Assembly (NCBI RefSeq): GCF_000143415.4
Contig: NW_003314313.1
Coordinates: forward strand, 895,430-959,429
DNA: 64,000 nucleotides
Source: Selaginella moellendorffii
Lineage: Eukaryota; Streptophyta; Lycopodiopsida; Selaginellales; Selaginellaceae
Direction of reading: 5' to 3'
The notes under the pieces are model-generated. The model did not search any database and was not told the DNA's origin. It worked only from the letters and a program-made list of their open reading frames with translations. Below are positions 19,329 through 30,830 of the stretch, one piece after another. Every line of letters begins with the position of its first letter. Positions within the stretch are counted from its first letter, which is position 1. Position numbers and translations under genes: made by a program.

Positions 19329-20987
19329 CTAGACGGCAGCATCTGCATTCTCCAGCTCATCGAGCTCCCTCTGTTCGTCCCTTTGTTCCCGAACATCACT
19401 ATCAACCATTTGCCGAACTTGTCTGCGAGACGTTCTTCGATGTCTCTTTAGCTCAAGCATCGGTTCGGCCTGCTTAACTCCGGATTCTCTTACCTTGAAC
19501 CTGCAACCAGCCAAATTCCAGAGTTCAACATAACGAAAACCATCGAAAACAAATTTACCTCATGTCATTTTCTTGCTTTGTGCCAAAGACCGCTTTCTCG
19601 TGTTCTTCTCGTTTGTGAACTTCATTCCACAATGAAACGTAATACGGATATCTTTCCCAGTCACCACCCACTACACAGTCCGGTTCCGATATATGCTGGC
19701 AATCTGCAAATCCGCAGCTAAACTCGCTCTTCTCCAGGCGCGCCCGCACCTACAAAAACTCTTGCATCACGATAAGAAGAAGCTGAACAAAAATACCTCG
19801 GGGAAAAGCGATGCTAATGAGTTAATCGTCACCATTGACAAGCTGGGATAGCTGAAACCTGGAGTATCAGCGAGCATAGCCCCTCTAAATGGCAGATGCA
19901 AGAGAGAAACGTGCCGCGTCGTGTGTCGTCCGGATCCAGTTCGATACGACACCTCATTTACGCGAATGACTTCATCGTCAACTTCGTCTAGTGCCTGTAC
20001 ACGCGACAATTGAAGTTAGTATCAGGCGAACTTCGAAGGTATACAGACCTGGATGTCATCTGGTGGAAGGCAAGACTTTCCGCGTAGAAAGTTGATCAAG
20101 CTCGATTTTCCGACTCCACTTGGGCCAAAAACGACTGATGTTTTATCTTCGAGGAGAGGAGCCATGTCATGAAGCCCCATACCAGTCTCTACACTGCATA
20201 TGTATGGTTTATATCCCCACTCCGTCAGCCGCTTCTCCCAGCTATCTTTCATCTGAAAACTAAAAATGATCCTTCTATCAGCTTTGCAGAAGCGAAAAGA
20301 AAGAAATAAAACGGGTACCTCCTGAGTAACAAGATCCGCCTTGTTGAGCACCACTGCTAGAGGTATTCCAGTCGACTCGGCTTCGACTAAGAACCTATTC
20401 AGTATCACAGGATCCAAGCGCGGCCTATCGAGTGAGAACAGCACCAGTAACAAATCAACATTAGCCACTGGTGGATCCGAAGTCTCCGATCGTCTCTGTA
20501 GAACATCTTCAATCATCCCGCGTTTGTCTGTCCAGTCTATTCCAGAGACTAAAACACTATCACCGACCATGACTCTTCTCCTGATCTTCTTGAGAAGTGC
20601 TCTCACCACGCACAGAAGCTTAATCCCTGCTCTAAATCCCTCTTCTCGCAAGCCATCGTCGGGCGCTCCAGCTCGTTCCACCACGACAGTCATGAAATTC
20701 GCCTGCGCCGACGTTACCTGCCCGACTGCTCGATCCTCAGTTGAAAGACTGTCGAATCGCTTCACATCGGGCAATGTCGTTACATCACGCACCTGCTGAT
20801 TCCACTGGCGAGACACTTGCTTGGAATCGCCCCGCCGCTGCCGATCCCACTGCTTGTGGAGCTGCTTCCTGGCCGGGCCGTGCGCATTCTTCCTGCCGCA
20901 TCGCACCACCGGCAGCCGCTGTGTCACGAAGCCTAGACCTAGAACACACGACGAACGCCTCAAGGCGCCAATCTCCTTGAGCTCCAT
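19329..20987 (-). CDS. RSGA: Ribosome small-subunit-dependent GTPase RsgA, organellar
   Basis: Five exons (20987-20319, 20252-20049, 19994-19797, 19749-19559, 19500-19329) give 477 residues. The GTPase is circularly permuted, the mark of RsgA/YjeQ: G4 NKAD at 215-218 comes before G1 GPSGVGKS at 266-273 and G3 DTPG at 334-337. A zinc-knuckle follows (Cys369, Cys374, His376, Cys382). Residues 1 to about 60 are basic and look like an organelle targeting sequence. The C-terminal 60 residues are a charged extension. RsgA helps late maturation of the 30S-type ribosomal subunit in mitochondria or plastids. The donor of intron 2 (GTCTGT) is weak but keeps the frame. Confidence 0.9.
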
Positions 20988-21122
20988 TGCTCAAGAACCC
21001 TAAAAACAGAGCGCTTCTTTACCCTAAACTATTTTCTTTTTGGGCGCCAAAATCAAAAGTAAAGGGGGGATTGGTGCCCTAAAATCAAAGTTTTAGGGTT
21101 TTTGGGCCCGAGGGAGGGAAAA
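20988..21122. promoter_or_regulatory. 135-bp bidirectional promoter, RsgA/MED18
   Basis: The start codons of RsgA (minus) and MED18 (plus) are only 135 nt apart. The interval has telo-box-like elements on both sides (AACCCTAAAA near 21000, TTTTAGGGTTTTTGGGCC near 21090) and a GGGCCC core, typical of plant promoters of translation and growth genes. Confidence 0.6.
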
Positions 21123-22021
21123 ATGGAATGCGTTGTGCAAGGGATCATCGAGGCTCAGGTTTGTTCTTCGGTTCCAATCAAGCAATCGATCGATTGACAA
21201 TCGGCGCAGCACGTAGAAGCTCTGGATGTGCTGCTGCAAGGCCTGTGCGAGGGACAGCGCGAGGCTGTCAAAACCCACGAAATATGCCTCAAGAGTAAGC
21301 CCATTTCCTTTCTTTCACGGATGCTAGAGCTTTAGAATCTCTTGAAACAGGCACTGTGGCTTCGGAGCTCCATCTACTGTGTGATCTCTCCAAACGACCT
21401 CAAATTTGGTATGTTGTTCTTTCTCCGTGCAAGAAGTAAGAAGTAGACGTTACTCATTCTCAGTTTCTTTGTTTTCTTCCTTCCTCGAGGACTGTGAAGC
21501 ACATAGGAGGAGCAATGAGAGGCACTGGTGCCGAGCAGCTGCCCGCCTTGGTACGCAACATTGTGGAGTCCAAGATGAGCAACAATGCGCTTCGTTTCTT
21601 CTATGCCGTCGGCTACAAGATGGACTACGAGCTTCTCCGCGATGGTTTTGCGTACCGCTTCCAGAGAGCCTTCCCGATCACGGTCACGGTAACTTCAGTG
21701 TGTAGGCTTCCCAAGCAGCACTCGATCGACGAAGCGACACCCGTCACTCCAAACATCCAGCTCGTTGAGGTTACGGCTCCCGCTACCGCTGACAACTTTA
21801 GCGATGTCGTCCCGGCAATCTCCTCCTTTGCCGAGCACCTCTCCCCGTAAGCTTTCGTTTCTTCGTTTCCTTTTCCTTTTTTTGTTTTGTCATCGCTGAC
21901 AAATTTATCCAGGCTTGTGAATTTGTCCAAGCCTGGAAGTTTTGCAGGGATCGTTTCCACGGCCTCCACGGCGGCCGCGTCATTGCTTTCGCGAAGTGAC
22001 AGGCTTGAGCATCGCGTTTGA
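21123..22021 (+). CDS. MED18: Mediator complex subunit 18
   Basis: Five exons (21123-21158, 21210-21294, 21351-21408, 21490-21846, 21913-22021) give 214 residues, the length of plant MED18. The start MECVVQGIIEAQ, the core WTVKHIGGAMRGTGAEQLP, NALRFFYAVGYKMDYELL, and VTPNIQLVEVTAPAT follow the plant family closely. MED18 is a head-module subunit of Mediator, which links transcription factors to RNA polymerase II. Introns are 51-81 nt. The third intron ends at CTCGAG|G, which restores the Trp codon split across exons. Confidence 0.95.
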
Positions 22022-22154
22022 ATCATTGCAAAGATATTTGGTTATTATTAACTTTCCTCGCATACATACATATTGACATACATACACATACATATCGACG
22101 GTCCTAGCTATTTAAGTTGGCGTAGGGTAAGCTTTTCTTAGAGAGGAAGGAGCG

Positions 22155-24236
22155 ATGGACTTTTTGAGCCGGGATAAGCTCAAGGAGACGATCGAGCACA
22201 CGCAGCTCTTCATCGACGGCCAGTTCGTGGATTCGGCGTCAGGTTTGGAGCTTTTCGTGTTTCCTTGCGTTTCTTCTTCTTGGATCTTACATCTTCACAT
22301 TTTCAGGGAAGAAATTCGCGGCTTTCGACCCGAGTACTGGAGAAACGATCGCAGATGTTGCCGAAGGCGATGAGCGGGACGTGGATCTTGCCGTCCAAGC
22401 CGCTCGCAAGGCTTTCGAGGAGGGTCCATGGCCTCGTCTGGCCGGAGCTGTAAGTAGCATTTCTGGATGAGAGAAAGCTGATTTCTTTCGTGGTCTTTTT
22501 CTTTTTTGCTTTGCAGAAGAGGGGCAAGATCCTGGCCAAGCTTGCTGACTTGATGGAGGCCAAGATCATGGATCTTTCCACCTTGGAGACCCTCAACAAC
22601 GGGATGCCGCTACAGGCGACCATGTTCATGACGAATGCAGCCATCGACGTTCTACGATACTACGGAGGTATCATCGGCTCACTAACTTTGTTTTGCTCGT
22701 CTCTCCGTCCTTCCTCCGGTCTCCTTTTCCTAGTTCTTGGATTTTTCTTTCGAGTCCTGACAGTTCCTTGTAGGCTGGGCCGATAAGATCGCGGGAAAGA
22801 CTCTCAAAGGTGACGGGGATGTGCACGCCTACACGCTGTACGAGCCGATCGGCGTTGTGGGAGCTATCGTTCCCTGGAACTTCCCAGTATATCTTCTTGT
22901 GTGTAAGATTGCTCCAGCTCTCGTCTGCGGCAACACTATGGTTGTGAAACCTTCGGAACAAGCACCTCTTACTGCGCTGTGGATTGCGAAACTTGCGCTC
23001 GAGGTAAGGAAAAGATGGTATTCTGGGAGGCCCTGTTTTAACTTTGAGTTTGGTCCTGTTTTCTAGGCTGGAGTACCAGCCGGCGTGCTGAATATCGTTC
23101 CAGGATTCGGTCCCACAGCGGGAGCCGCGATTGCACGACACATGGACATCGATAAGGTACATAGCAAGTAGTTTTCCTTGGCTGTTTTCCAGGATCTCAT
23201 ACAACAATCTTTTGCAGTTGACCTTTACCGGATCGACCAACGTCGGAAGGCTTGTGATGAATGATGCCGCAAGCAGCAACCTGAAGCAGGTTACGCTGGA
23301 GCTGGGTGGGAAGTCACCCTTCATCATCTGCGAGGACGCAAACCTGGAGGTTGCTGCCTTCTTTTCACATCTGGCCATATTCTTCCACCAGGTAAGAACT
23401 CGCAACTGACATTACATGACTCATTGTTTACGCTTTTCAGGGACAAGTTTGTCTCGCGGGGTCCAGAGTGTTCGTCCACGAGAGCGTGTACGATGCCTTC
23501 GTTGAAAAGGCAGTGGCGATGGCCAAGCGGCGAGTTATTGGTGATCCGTTGAAGATCGAAGTCGAGCATGGCCCCCAGGTGTGTTTTATCTTTGTGATGA
23601 TGGTTCTGACGTATGTGCTCGTATGTGTTGCAGATCAACCAAGCTCAGGCTGACAAGATCTTGAGCTACATCGAAAGCGCTCACGCTGAAGGAGCTCGTC
23701 TCGTGACTGGAGGAAAGCGTATTGGTGACAAGGGATTTTACATCGAGCCGACCATTTTTGCTGACGTTACGGTAATATCTTTCTCTTGATTGTTTCAACC
23801 TCCTTGACTGACTCCTGACTTGTCTCTTCCTTTTACAGCAATCTATGACGATAGCGAAAGAGGAAATCTTCGGCCCTGTCCTCTCTGTGCTCAAGTTCAA
23901 GTAAGTCCCTACTTCTGTGAGTTTTTTTCTTGTTCATTCTTCTTTCTTCGTCATTCTTTTAGGACCCTGGACGAGGCTGTCAAGCTCGCCAACAGCACGA
24001 GCTATGGCCTGGCAGCGGCAATCTTCGCGAAGGACATCGACACGGTGAACTTCCTGTCGAGGTCGATCAAGTCGGGGATTGTCTTCGTCAACTCGTACTT
24101 CAGTGCTGGACCGGGAATCCCATTCGGAGGCTACAAGATGAGCGGAATCGGCCGGGAGAATGGATACGAGGGCCTCCTGCCATATCTCCAGACCAAGTCC
24201 GTGGTCATGCCACTGGCAAACTCGCCATGGCTTTGA
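22155..24236 (+). CDS. NAD-dependent aldehyde dehydrogenase, family 2, cytosolic
   Basis: Ten exons (22155-22242, 22307-22449, 22517-22667, 22774-23003, 23067-23156, 23218-23391, 23441-23578, 23634-23771, 23839-23900, 23963-24236) give 495 residues. Motifs in order: [10 protein letters not shown] with oxyanion Asn, VKPSEQAPL for NAD binding, [10 protein letters not shown], the general base Glu262 in LELGGKSP, the nucleophile Cys296 in GQVCLAGSR (34 residues apart, as in ALDH2), and EIFGPV. There is no N-terminal targeting sequence, so a cytosolic ALDH2C-like enzyme (Arabidopsis REF1 type, sinapaldehyde/coniferaldehyde or acetaldehyde oxidation) fits best. The substrate is not fixed by sequence. 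Confidence 0.94.
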
Positions 24237-24466
24237 GAGGGTGAGTACATTCATTTTGGTTTAGCTATCTTCATGTCACGTAAAAGTATGAATCTCTTTC
24301 CAGGAACTCTCAACTCAGAGCCGCTTAACAAAGCCTTCAGGCCTTTTTTTCTTCCATACCATGTGACCTCTTGCTTTCGACATTAATAAACCACCACAGA
24401 CTCTCGAGCGAGCTTTCTACATTGATGAGATGAGCGAAGGATTTACAGTGTTGTTTGGTCCCTTTC

Positions 24467-27400
24467 TTATGTTAACTCTCCACGCAAAACTAGCGTAGCG
24501 CGCTCTAAAACCCTGGACACCCTCCATATTTGATGCTGGACCGCATCCCACTTGTCTGGATTTGTCGAGCCAGAGGCCTCTACAATCGCATCGAGCACAG
24601 CGGGGAAGGCTTCTGACTGATAGCCATTGTTTTTGGATGGTCCATAGATCTGGAAACCAAAACAGTTGGATCGCTTGATTAAGAAGATTAAAAGCTTTAC
24701 CAAGTGCTTGTGCCATGTTCTTCCGGGAATGCCACCTTCCTCCAAAAAAGCACGCTCGGCCAGCATCAGCCTGTCGTTTAATGTTCTCCTCGGAAGCAAC
24801 AAGGATATCTCTCTCTCCAGTTTCTTCACAAAACCAACCAACAGAGAAATCAGTGATTTTTAAACTAAGTGTGGAGCGTGACTAGAAAAACCTTGGAGTC
24901 GTGACCGGCTTGCTTGGCTCCCTCGACAAAACTCGCCAGCGACGTACGCAGCGGCGACGCTGTTACGTTGCGCGGTGCTTTGGCTGCTCGCAATGCATCT
25001 TCCACCGCGTTTCCATACACCTGCATTGCATGGATCCAGCCAGAATGGCACAAACGGGTCACATCGATTGCGCTAGCCGGCAAGCAACAAAAAGAGTCTT
25101 AAAGAACCTGTGCCTGCGTTGCATAAGAGCCATAGTTAAATGGCAGAACGAGACAATCCGCGAGGCGTAGAGCCATCAATCCCCATATCGACGAAACTGC
25201 AAAGCTTGCAATAATATAGGAACGCTTTGTCAAGAGAGAGTTAAATATAATCACAGCTCACCGGCTACATGCCGATGGAACAACGGGTCTCCATATCGCT
25301 TCATCCAGTCGTAGTTGTCATACAGCGAATGATACACTGGATAAGCTGCACACACACACACACACAGAGACAAGCGAAAGCGCGAGCGTAAGCACTTTAG
25401 GAGACAGAAAACTTTTGCATCGATCTCACGAAAAAGATAACCTGAGAGAGTCCATACATTTCCCAAAGTACATGTCAACAGCTGGAACACCAGCGCGCTG
25501 AAGGAACGCAACGAAGTCAGAGTCTGTGCCTCCCAGCCTGTCAACCTGCGGAAAAAGAGTTACATCTCATCGCCATTTGCACAGACTATTCCACAAAATT
25601 TCACGTACCGTAGGAGAGGATTTTCCTCCTCCTCCAATTGGGCTTCTAGAGGCCCAAGAATCATAAACAGAGCCACGCCCCGTGTCAGGGTCCCCCACCT
25701 GTTGTGTCAAGAAACACACGAATCCCGAGTTAGATACAAGCTTAGCTTTTAGCCGGCATTAGCTTAGCCACCTCTTTTGTCACGTCCACCAGCAGATCAT
25801 CGAGCTGTGGCGTTGCTCCAGCGAAGAAACCGGGACCGCTCACAGCGCAGTCGACGTTGAGGTACGCTACTGCTCTTGCTCCGAGAAGGTCCAAGTTCTC
25901 TTCCACCCATTCAGTCGATCCAACCTGGAAGAGTACAGGGGACAGTACGTTATCAATGCGACGCGCTCGAAAGCGATGTCTAGATGGAGATGTTGATTGT
26001 AACTTACGGAGCCAAACTCTTCTGCGTCCCAGCTCGCCAGAACAATCGTCCGGCGTGGCTTCCACCCGGCTCTCACAAGCCTTCCAAGCCTGGAAGCTAT
26101 CTACAACCAGCAAAGTCAGCTTAAAAGCAATATGCTGGAAAAGAAAAAAGGATTACCTCGAGCAATGCTGCGGTGCCGCTGTTTGGATCCACAGCTCCAA
26201 AGGTCCATGCGTCCCGATGGTTTCCCAGTAAGATAAACCTGGCCAAAACACACAAGCACACAAGCACACACACACACACGGGTCAGTGACGTGTAAGCGA
26301 GAATGGCCACAAGGATATGATCCAAAATGCTCAATCACATGAATCCCTTTACGAGAAAAGTTTAGTACAACACACACTACTCCCTCGCAGCCCAAGGAGC
26401 AGAAAAGAAAGACACCAACAAAAAGAAGGTGAATCAACTACTTTGTGTACCTGTCCGGCTCTTCGTATCCTTTGATGGCACCCAACACATTCCGAATAGA
26501 GGCCAGTGTTTGATTTGCCTGCGATGAAAGCCAGAAACAACAAACGTCACCAAAGATTTCCACTTTGCTATCAAGGCACGTAGGCCGCTTTCCAGACCCT
26601 GACATGCAAGCAATTTGTCCCTACAAATCATCCGGATGGAATACTTGACAAGACCCGCACTCCTCGCTCCCTCTCCCTCTCTCTCTCTCACACACTCACT
26701 GCTCGATCATACATTGACGTGACAAATCATTCCACCCCCTCCAATGCCGTGAAAAAGCTGGCAAGAAAAAAAAAGGAACCAAGAATCTCTATCCCTGCGA
26801 GCGATCGCGAGCGACGCAGCCAACTTCTCTACGAGTCCAATCTCACACAGTAAAAATTCCACTTAAAAAGAGAATTTCTTCTCCCCCACCAATCACACAG
26901 ACTCGTGCACACTCTCTGATCACAGACTTTTCAAGCGTGCCCCACAGTCACAGCTAAAGAACTCTGAAAAAAAAAAAAAAAAAAAAAAGAGGAAGAAAAA
27001 CACACCACTAGCGAAGTAAAGCAGTGGTCAAGAACAACCAAGCAGAGAAGAAGAAAAACTTGCAAGAAAAGTGTAAGTTACTCACAACGTAATGGAACCG
27101 TAGCTTTGCCGGTCCTCGTCCAGTCCTGTACTCCATCGCAAATCCTCCTCGCCATCCTCGCGGAGCAACTTTACCACCCAAGCTCTCGAGGATGGGCCGA
27201 GCATCCCGAGCCGAGATTGGCAGCGATGGAATCGTCGGCAAGCCAGCTCGCGACTCTGGAATCCTCTCGGAATTGGCGGTGCTGCTCGGCCATCCAGGCG
27301 TGAGCGGGTCTCCATTGCCTTGAAAGACGGTACCTCTTTGGACGCCAGTGGGAGTGAGCCAGCTCGAGTCGGGGAAGTATCCTTGCGTTTGATTAGCAGC

Positions 27401-28210
27401 GTAATCGCCCGGGTCGGAAAAGATGATAGCCGCCACCGCGCCTCTCGAGGCGGCGTTCTCCACGATATCTCCGCGGAAGATCTGGCCATAGCGAGCGAGA
27501 ACGATGGCTCCTCTCACGTCCACGCCGAGCAGCTCCAGCTCTTGGTAGTCCTCGCTACGTCCATAGTTGACATAGACCACCTCGCCTTGGACGTCGCCGG
27601 ATGGAGAGTAAGCGTGGTAGGAGCTGATCACTGCTGCCGGACCGCCACCGCCACCATCGCCCCCTCCGGGATCCTCCTCCCGGAGCGAGAGCTCTAGCTT
27701 GAGCGAGCCATCCGGATGGAGGAGCGAGAGGTTGCGCTCCACCGGGTAGCTGAGGAGCACACTGTAATCGGCGAAGTGTGGCGCGAGGCCATAGCTCTGG
27801 AGCGCCGAGAAGACATACTCGGCGGTGGCGAAGTCGCGAGGGAGGCCGGCGACGTGCGGGTGGCGAGTGAGCTCGCGGAGGTGGCGATCCACGGTGGTGT
27901 TGCAAGCCAGGTCGAGGAAGGCGGCGTGGAAGCGCTGCGAGGAGATGGATTCGCGGCGGCGGGACCAAGCGGAGAGGGAGCGATCGATCAGAGTCGCGGA
28001 GAGGGCGATGAGAATTGCGCCGAGGAGGATGAAGAGCGCGTTGAGGAGGCAGTGGCGGAGGATTTGCTTGTGGCGGGCTTGCCTGATCCGGCACAGAGGC
28101 GATGTGGTGCTGCTGGAAGGATCCTCCTCCATGTCGAGAGGGATGAGACCCGAGCGCGCCAAGGTGTGGTGGCCATTCTCCTGTTTCGCCCACCAATGTG
28201 TGTTCCACAT
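24467..28210 (-). CDS. AMP1: Glutamate carboxypeptidase II-like membrane peptidase (AMP1 homologue)
   Basis: Twelve exons (28210-27086, 26518-26451, 26238-26157, 26100-26008, 25924-25772, 25698-25609, 25545-25458, 25345-25262, 25196-25108, 25020-24892, 24823-24701, 24649-24467) give 768 residues. A short cytosolic tail leads to one membrane anchor ([21 protein letters not shown], about 55-75), then the PA-domain insert with [20 protein letters not shown], then the M28 zinc peptidase: [18 protein letters not shown] (zinc His and Asp), SWDAEEFGS (catalytic and zinc Glu), NVDCAV, and [13 protein letters not shown] with the last zinc His. The dimerisation domain closes the protein. Plant AMP1 acts in the ER in meristem size and miRNA translation control. 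Met at 28132 is an alternative start. Intron 1 is 567 nt, long for this locus. Confidence 0.92.
25348..25366. repeat. (CA)n microsatellite in AMP1 intron
   Basis: A run of about nine CA units just upstream of an exon acceptor on the minus strand (it reads as TG repeats in the transcript). A similar run lies at 26248-26279 in another intron of the same gene. Confidence 0.9.
26248..26279. repeat. Interrupted (CA)n microsatellite in AMP1 intron
   Basis: CACACAAG units followed by pure CA repeats, inside the intron between the second and third coding exons. Confidence 0.9.
26967..26988. repeat. Poly-A tract in AMP1 intron 1
   Basis: About 22 A in a row on the plus strand (poly-T in the transcript of the minus-strand gene), inside the first and longest intron. 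Confidence 0.9.
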
Positions 28211-30229
28211 CTCCAAGAAAAGAAGAAGATCACCACCGCCCTTCTTCTTCTTCTTCCTCGCGATTTTTTCTTCTTCTCTGCCTTGAGAATCAATCACAAG
28301 AACGCTCCTTCTTGCCTAGAGGAGGATCGATCAAGGGAGAAAACACTCTGATCCTCACAAACTCTTCTAATCATCGAGAATTCTCTCAAAGAGGGAAGGA
28401 AAGAGCTCGCTCCAGTCTCTTCTTCTCTTTTAGAAATGGCAGTGGTACGAAAAGGAAGGGAGGCATGCATGAAAGACAAGCGCATAAAAACGCACCCCAA
28501 AAATAAGAAATCTCTCAAGGCTGCAATCGAATCGCCAAAGCAAAGCCAAGCAATTCAATGCCAGCCTTCGATCTCTCTCTCTTCTCACCCTAATCTAATC
28601 CCTTCCTTCCCTCCTCGCGATCGAATTGAAAGAACAAAGAGAGGATCAAGCACACCAGATTCTTCCTACGAGCTCTAGAATCTCGCAGAGAAATGCAAAC
28701 CCTAGGAGCGCCAAGCCCTCGCCATCGCCAATCTCTTTCTCTCTCTCGCTTGGACACAAGGTGGAAGAAGAGGAGGAAGAACACAAGGCGCAACTAGGAG
28801 CAAAGTAAATTTCGTTTTCACCGTATAGCTGGTTTATTCCCTTTTTTATAACCCAGGGCGCCGGGAGGGAAAGTGAAAGCATTGCCCGGCCCGAGGTAAA
28901 AAACAAATCCGGTTTTTTCACACGCGTCTTACCTGGCGGCAGCACGGCGCCGGCCGGCGGTTAAAAACGCTGCCAATTTAAATGAGCCTTTTATCATGGC
29001 TTATGATGGAAACCTGCGAATCAATCAGCCCTAAATCATATCAAAACCATTGGAATTGGAAAACGTAATGATATTGGATCAATCGATTTCCTGTATGGTT
29101 GTTGAAGGTTCAACATCAACGTGTCTTTTGCTAGATTAAATTTTTATTTGGGGGTGTCATGGGTGGCGGGAACAAGCGTGAATGAATGTGATCCTTTCTG
29201 TCTCAAACAACAACGATCAAAGAAAAGAATATTCACTTTTCAACAACAGCGGCGTTTGATGCAGTTTGGCTTCACACACGACGTTACACTGCATTTTTCC
29301 ACACAAAGTTAAAAAAAAAAGTAAAAAAGTGAAAAAGTAAAAGAGACGGGTTTTCTTTCTACATTTTTTACCAAAGCCAAATCTAGCTACGCCATCTAAG
29401 CTGCCACGCGGCCGGCGCTTATTGACGGACAGCGACGGCCTTTGAGTCAATGATCACAGGCCGGCGTGTTATGTTTTAACATACGCCACGTCACGTCCAC
29501 GTCACGTCCACGTCACCGTACACCTGGTGACAGCTCGGATGGGGAATGGCGACAAAATTAAGCTTTGCGTGGGGAGAGAAAACTCCCTTGGACCATGCAA
29601 CAACCACGTGAAATCGGGGATTCTTTCGGTCATGAAAGAATAGCTCTTGGTTTGTATGGTTTGGTGGCCCACATATTTTAATGATCGCTTGCCTGCCATG
29701 GTTTGGAGAGGCCTCTCCATCGCCGAGATAATGAGAGTTGCGAGCTATCTATCATCATCCATCGATCTTTTCATGTCTGTGTGTGGGTGATCGCCGTATA
29801 TCTGTGATATCTTTCCTTTCCACTATTACATATGTACTCATGAATTCAAACTGTATTAATGTGGAAAGTGTATCGCAGCTATCATGGATGTCGATTAGGT
29901 CGGGTCTTCCAGAAAAACAAACAGCCGTGGAGCCCCATGGTTCACGCTGCTGTGACCTTGTCATTGATTCGTACCCTTGAAGTGCCTTTGACAATCATGA
30001 AGGCATCTCTTTCGTGTATGAATTGTAATCACTTTTAAGTAATAATACAGGATTCCACATTGTGAGCTTATCAGGCCACGTCGAAGTTGTGTTGGTAATA
30101 TAAACACCTTCTCTCAAATGACACAATGTGGATTCTTAATGGCTTCCCAAAAGGCATTTATCTGTGCAAAGGTTATAAGATTGTGTTTACTGAGCTATTG
30201 TATGTGAATTAGCTAGTTGGTTGACTTCA
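28211..30229. other. Intergenic: AMP1 leader and repeat-poor spacer
   Basis: From 28211 to about 28800 the sequence is purine/pyrimidine-biased (TCTCTC tracts) and is the likely 5' leader and promoter of the minus-strand peptidase gene. From 28800 to 30229 there are short palindromic GC pieces near 28930-28970 (GGCGCCGGCCGGCGG) and a direct repeat CACGTCACGTCCACGTCACGTCCACG near 29487-29512. No gene was recognised. Confidence 0.4.
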
Positions 30230-30830
30230 TATTCATCACAGATCCTCTCCATCTCCCTCACGGTCTGTACGCTTTGTCTTCCAATCTGTGACTACATTGT
30301 TGTGGCAATCTGACTGGAAGATATGATATGCCATTTCACGCAGTCTTTGACACCTTCTGTCCATGTTACTTCCAGTGCTCCAATGTATATTGCAAGCAAC
30401 GGAGGTGAAGTGGACATCCTTGTCAAACACCCATGGTGGATGGAATGGGGTTGCCACTAAAGATTTCTAGCTTCACCAATCTATAAATCTCAATGATGAT
30501 GGCTATAAGCTGTCTTGGGGCATCTATTTCCAAGAACTGAATGATCAGCACGTCTAGACACCATGTCAAATGCCTTTGCAAAATCAACGAAGCCACAAAA
30601 TATGACTTGTGATGCTTGTCTCGTGCTTGTTCTAGCAGCATTCGTAATGTCAGGATGTGTCAACGCCGGCATAATGCTTGTGAAAGCCTGCTTGTCCTTC
30701 TGCATGGATATATCTCCATTTGTTTGCACTTTAGTAAAGATTCCTGATACTGCTATTGAGAACAATCTGATGGTTGCATTACATCACCTGTGGTACAATC
30801 TGATTAACTGGTTTGGATTGGTGTGACAAC
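30230..30830 (-). pseudogene. LINE-type reverse transcriptase relic
   Basis: The minus strand in two frames reads VIFCGFVDFAKAFDMVSR, the RT palm motif A of non-LTR elements (F-x-D-F-x-K-A-F-D), then FLEIDAPRQLIAIIIEIYR, then NPIPSTMGV followed by a stop where the family has V-R/K-Q-G-C-P, and QGCPL continues after it. Order and spacing match domains 2-4 of LINE RTs. Frameshifts and stops show an old dead copy. Confidence 0.65.

Noticed and set aside
25348-26279. CA repeats as possible mobile or regulatory elements
   Set aside because: Ordinary microsatellites inside introns with no further structure.
27555-28351. Several long GC-rich frames on both strands over the AMP1 first exon
   Set aside because: The peptidase frame carries all family motifs; the others are low-complexity Arg/Pro/Glu-rich shadows.
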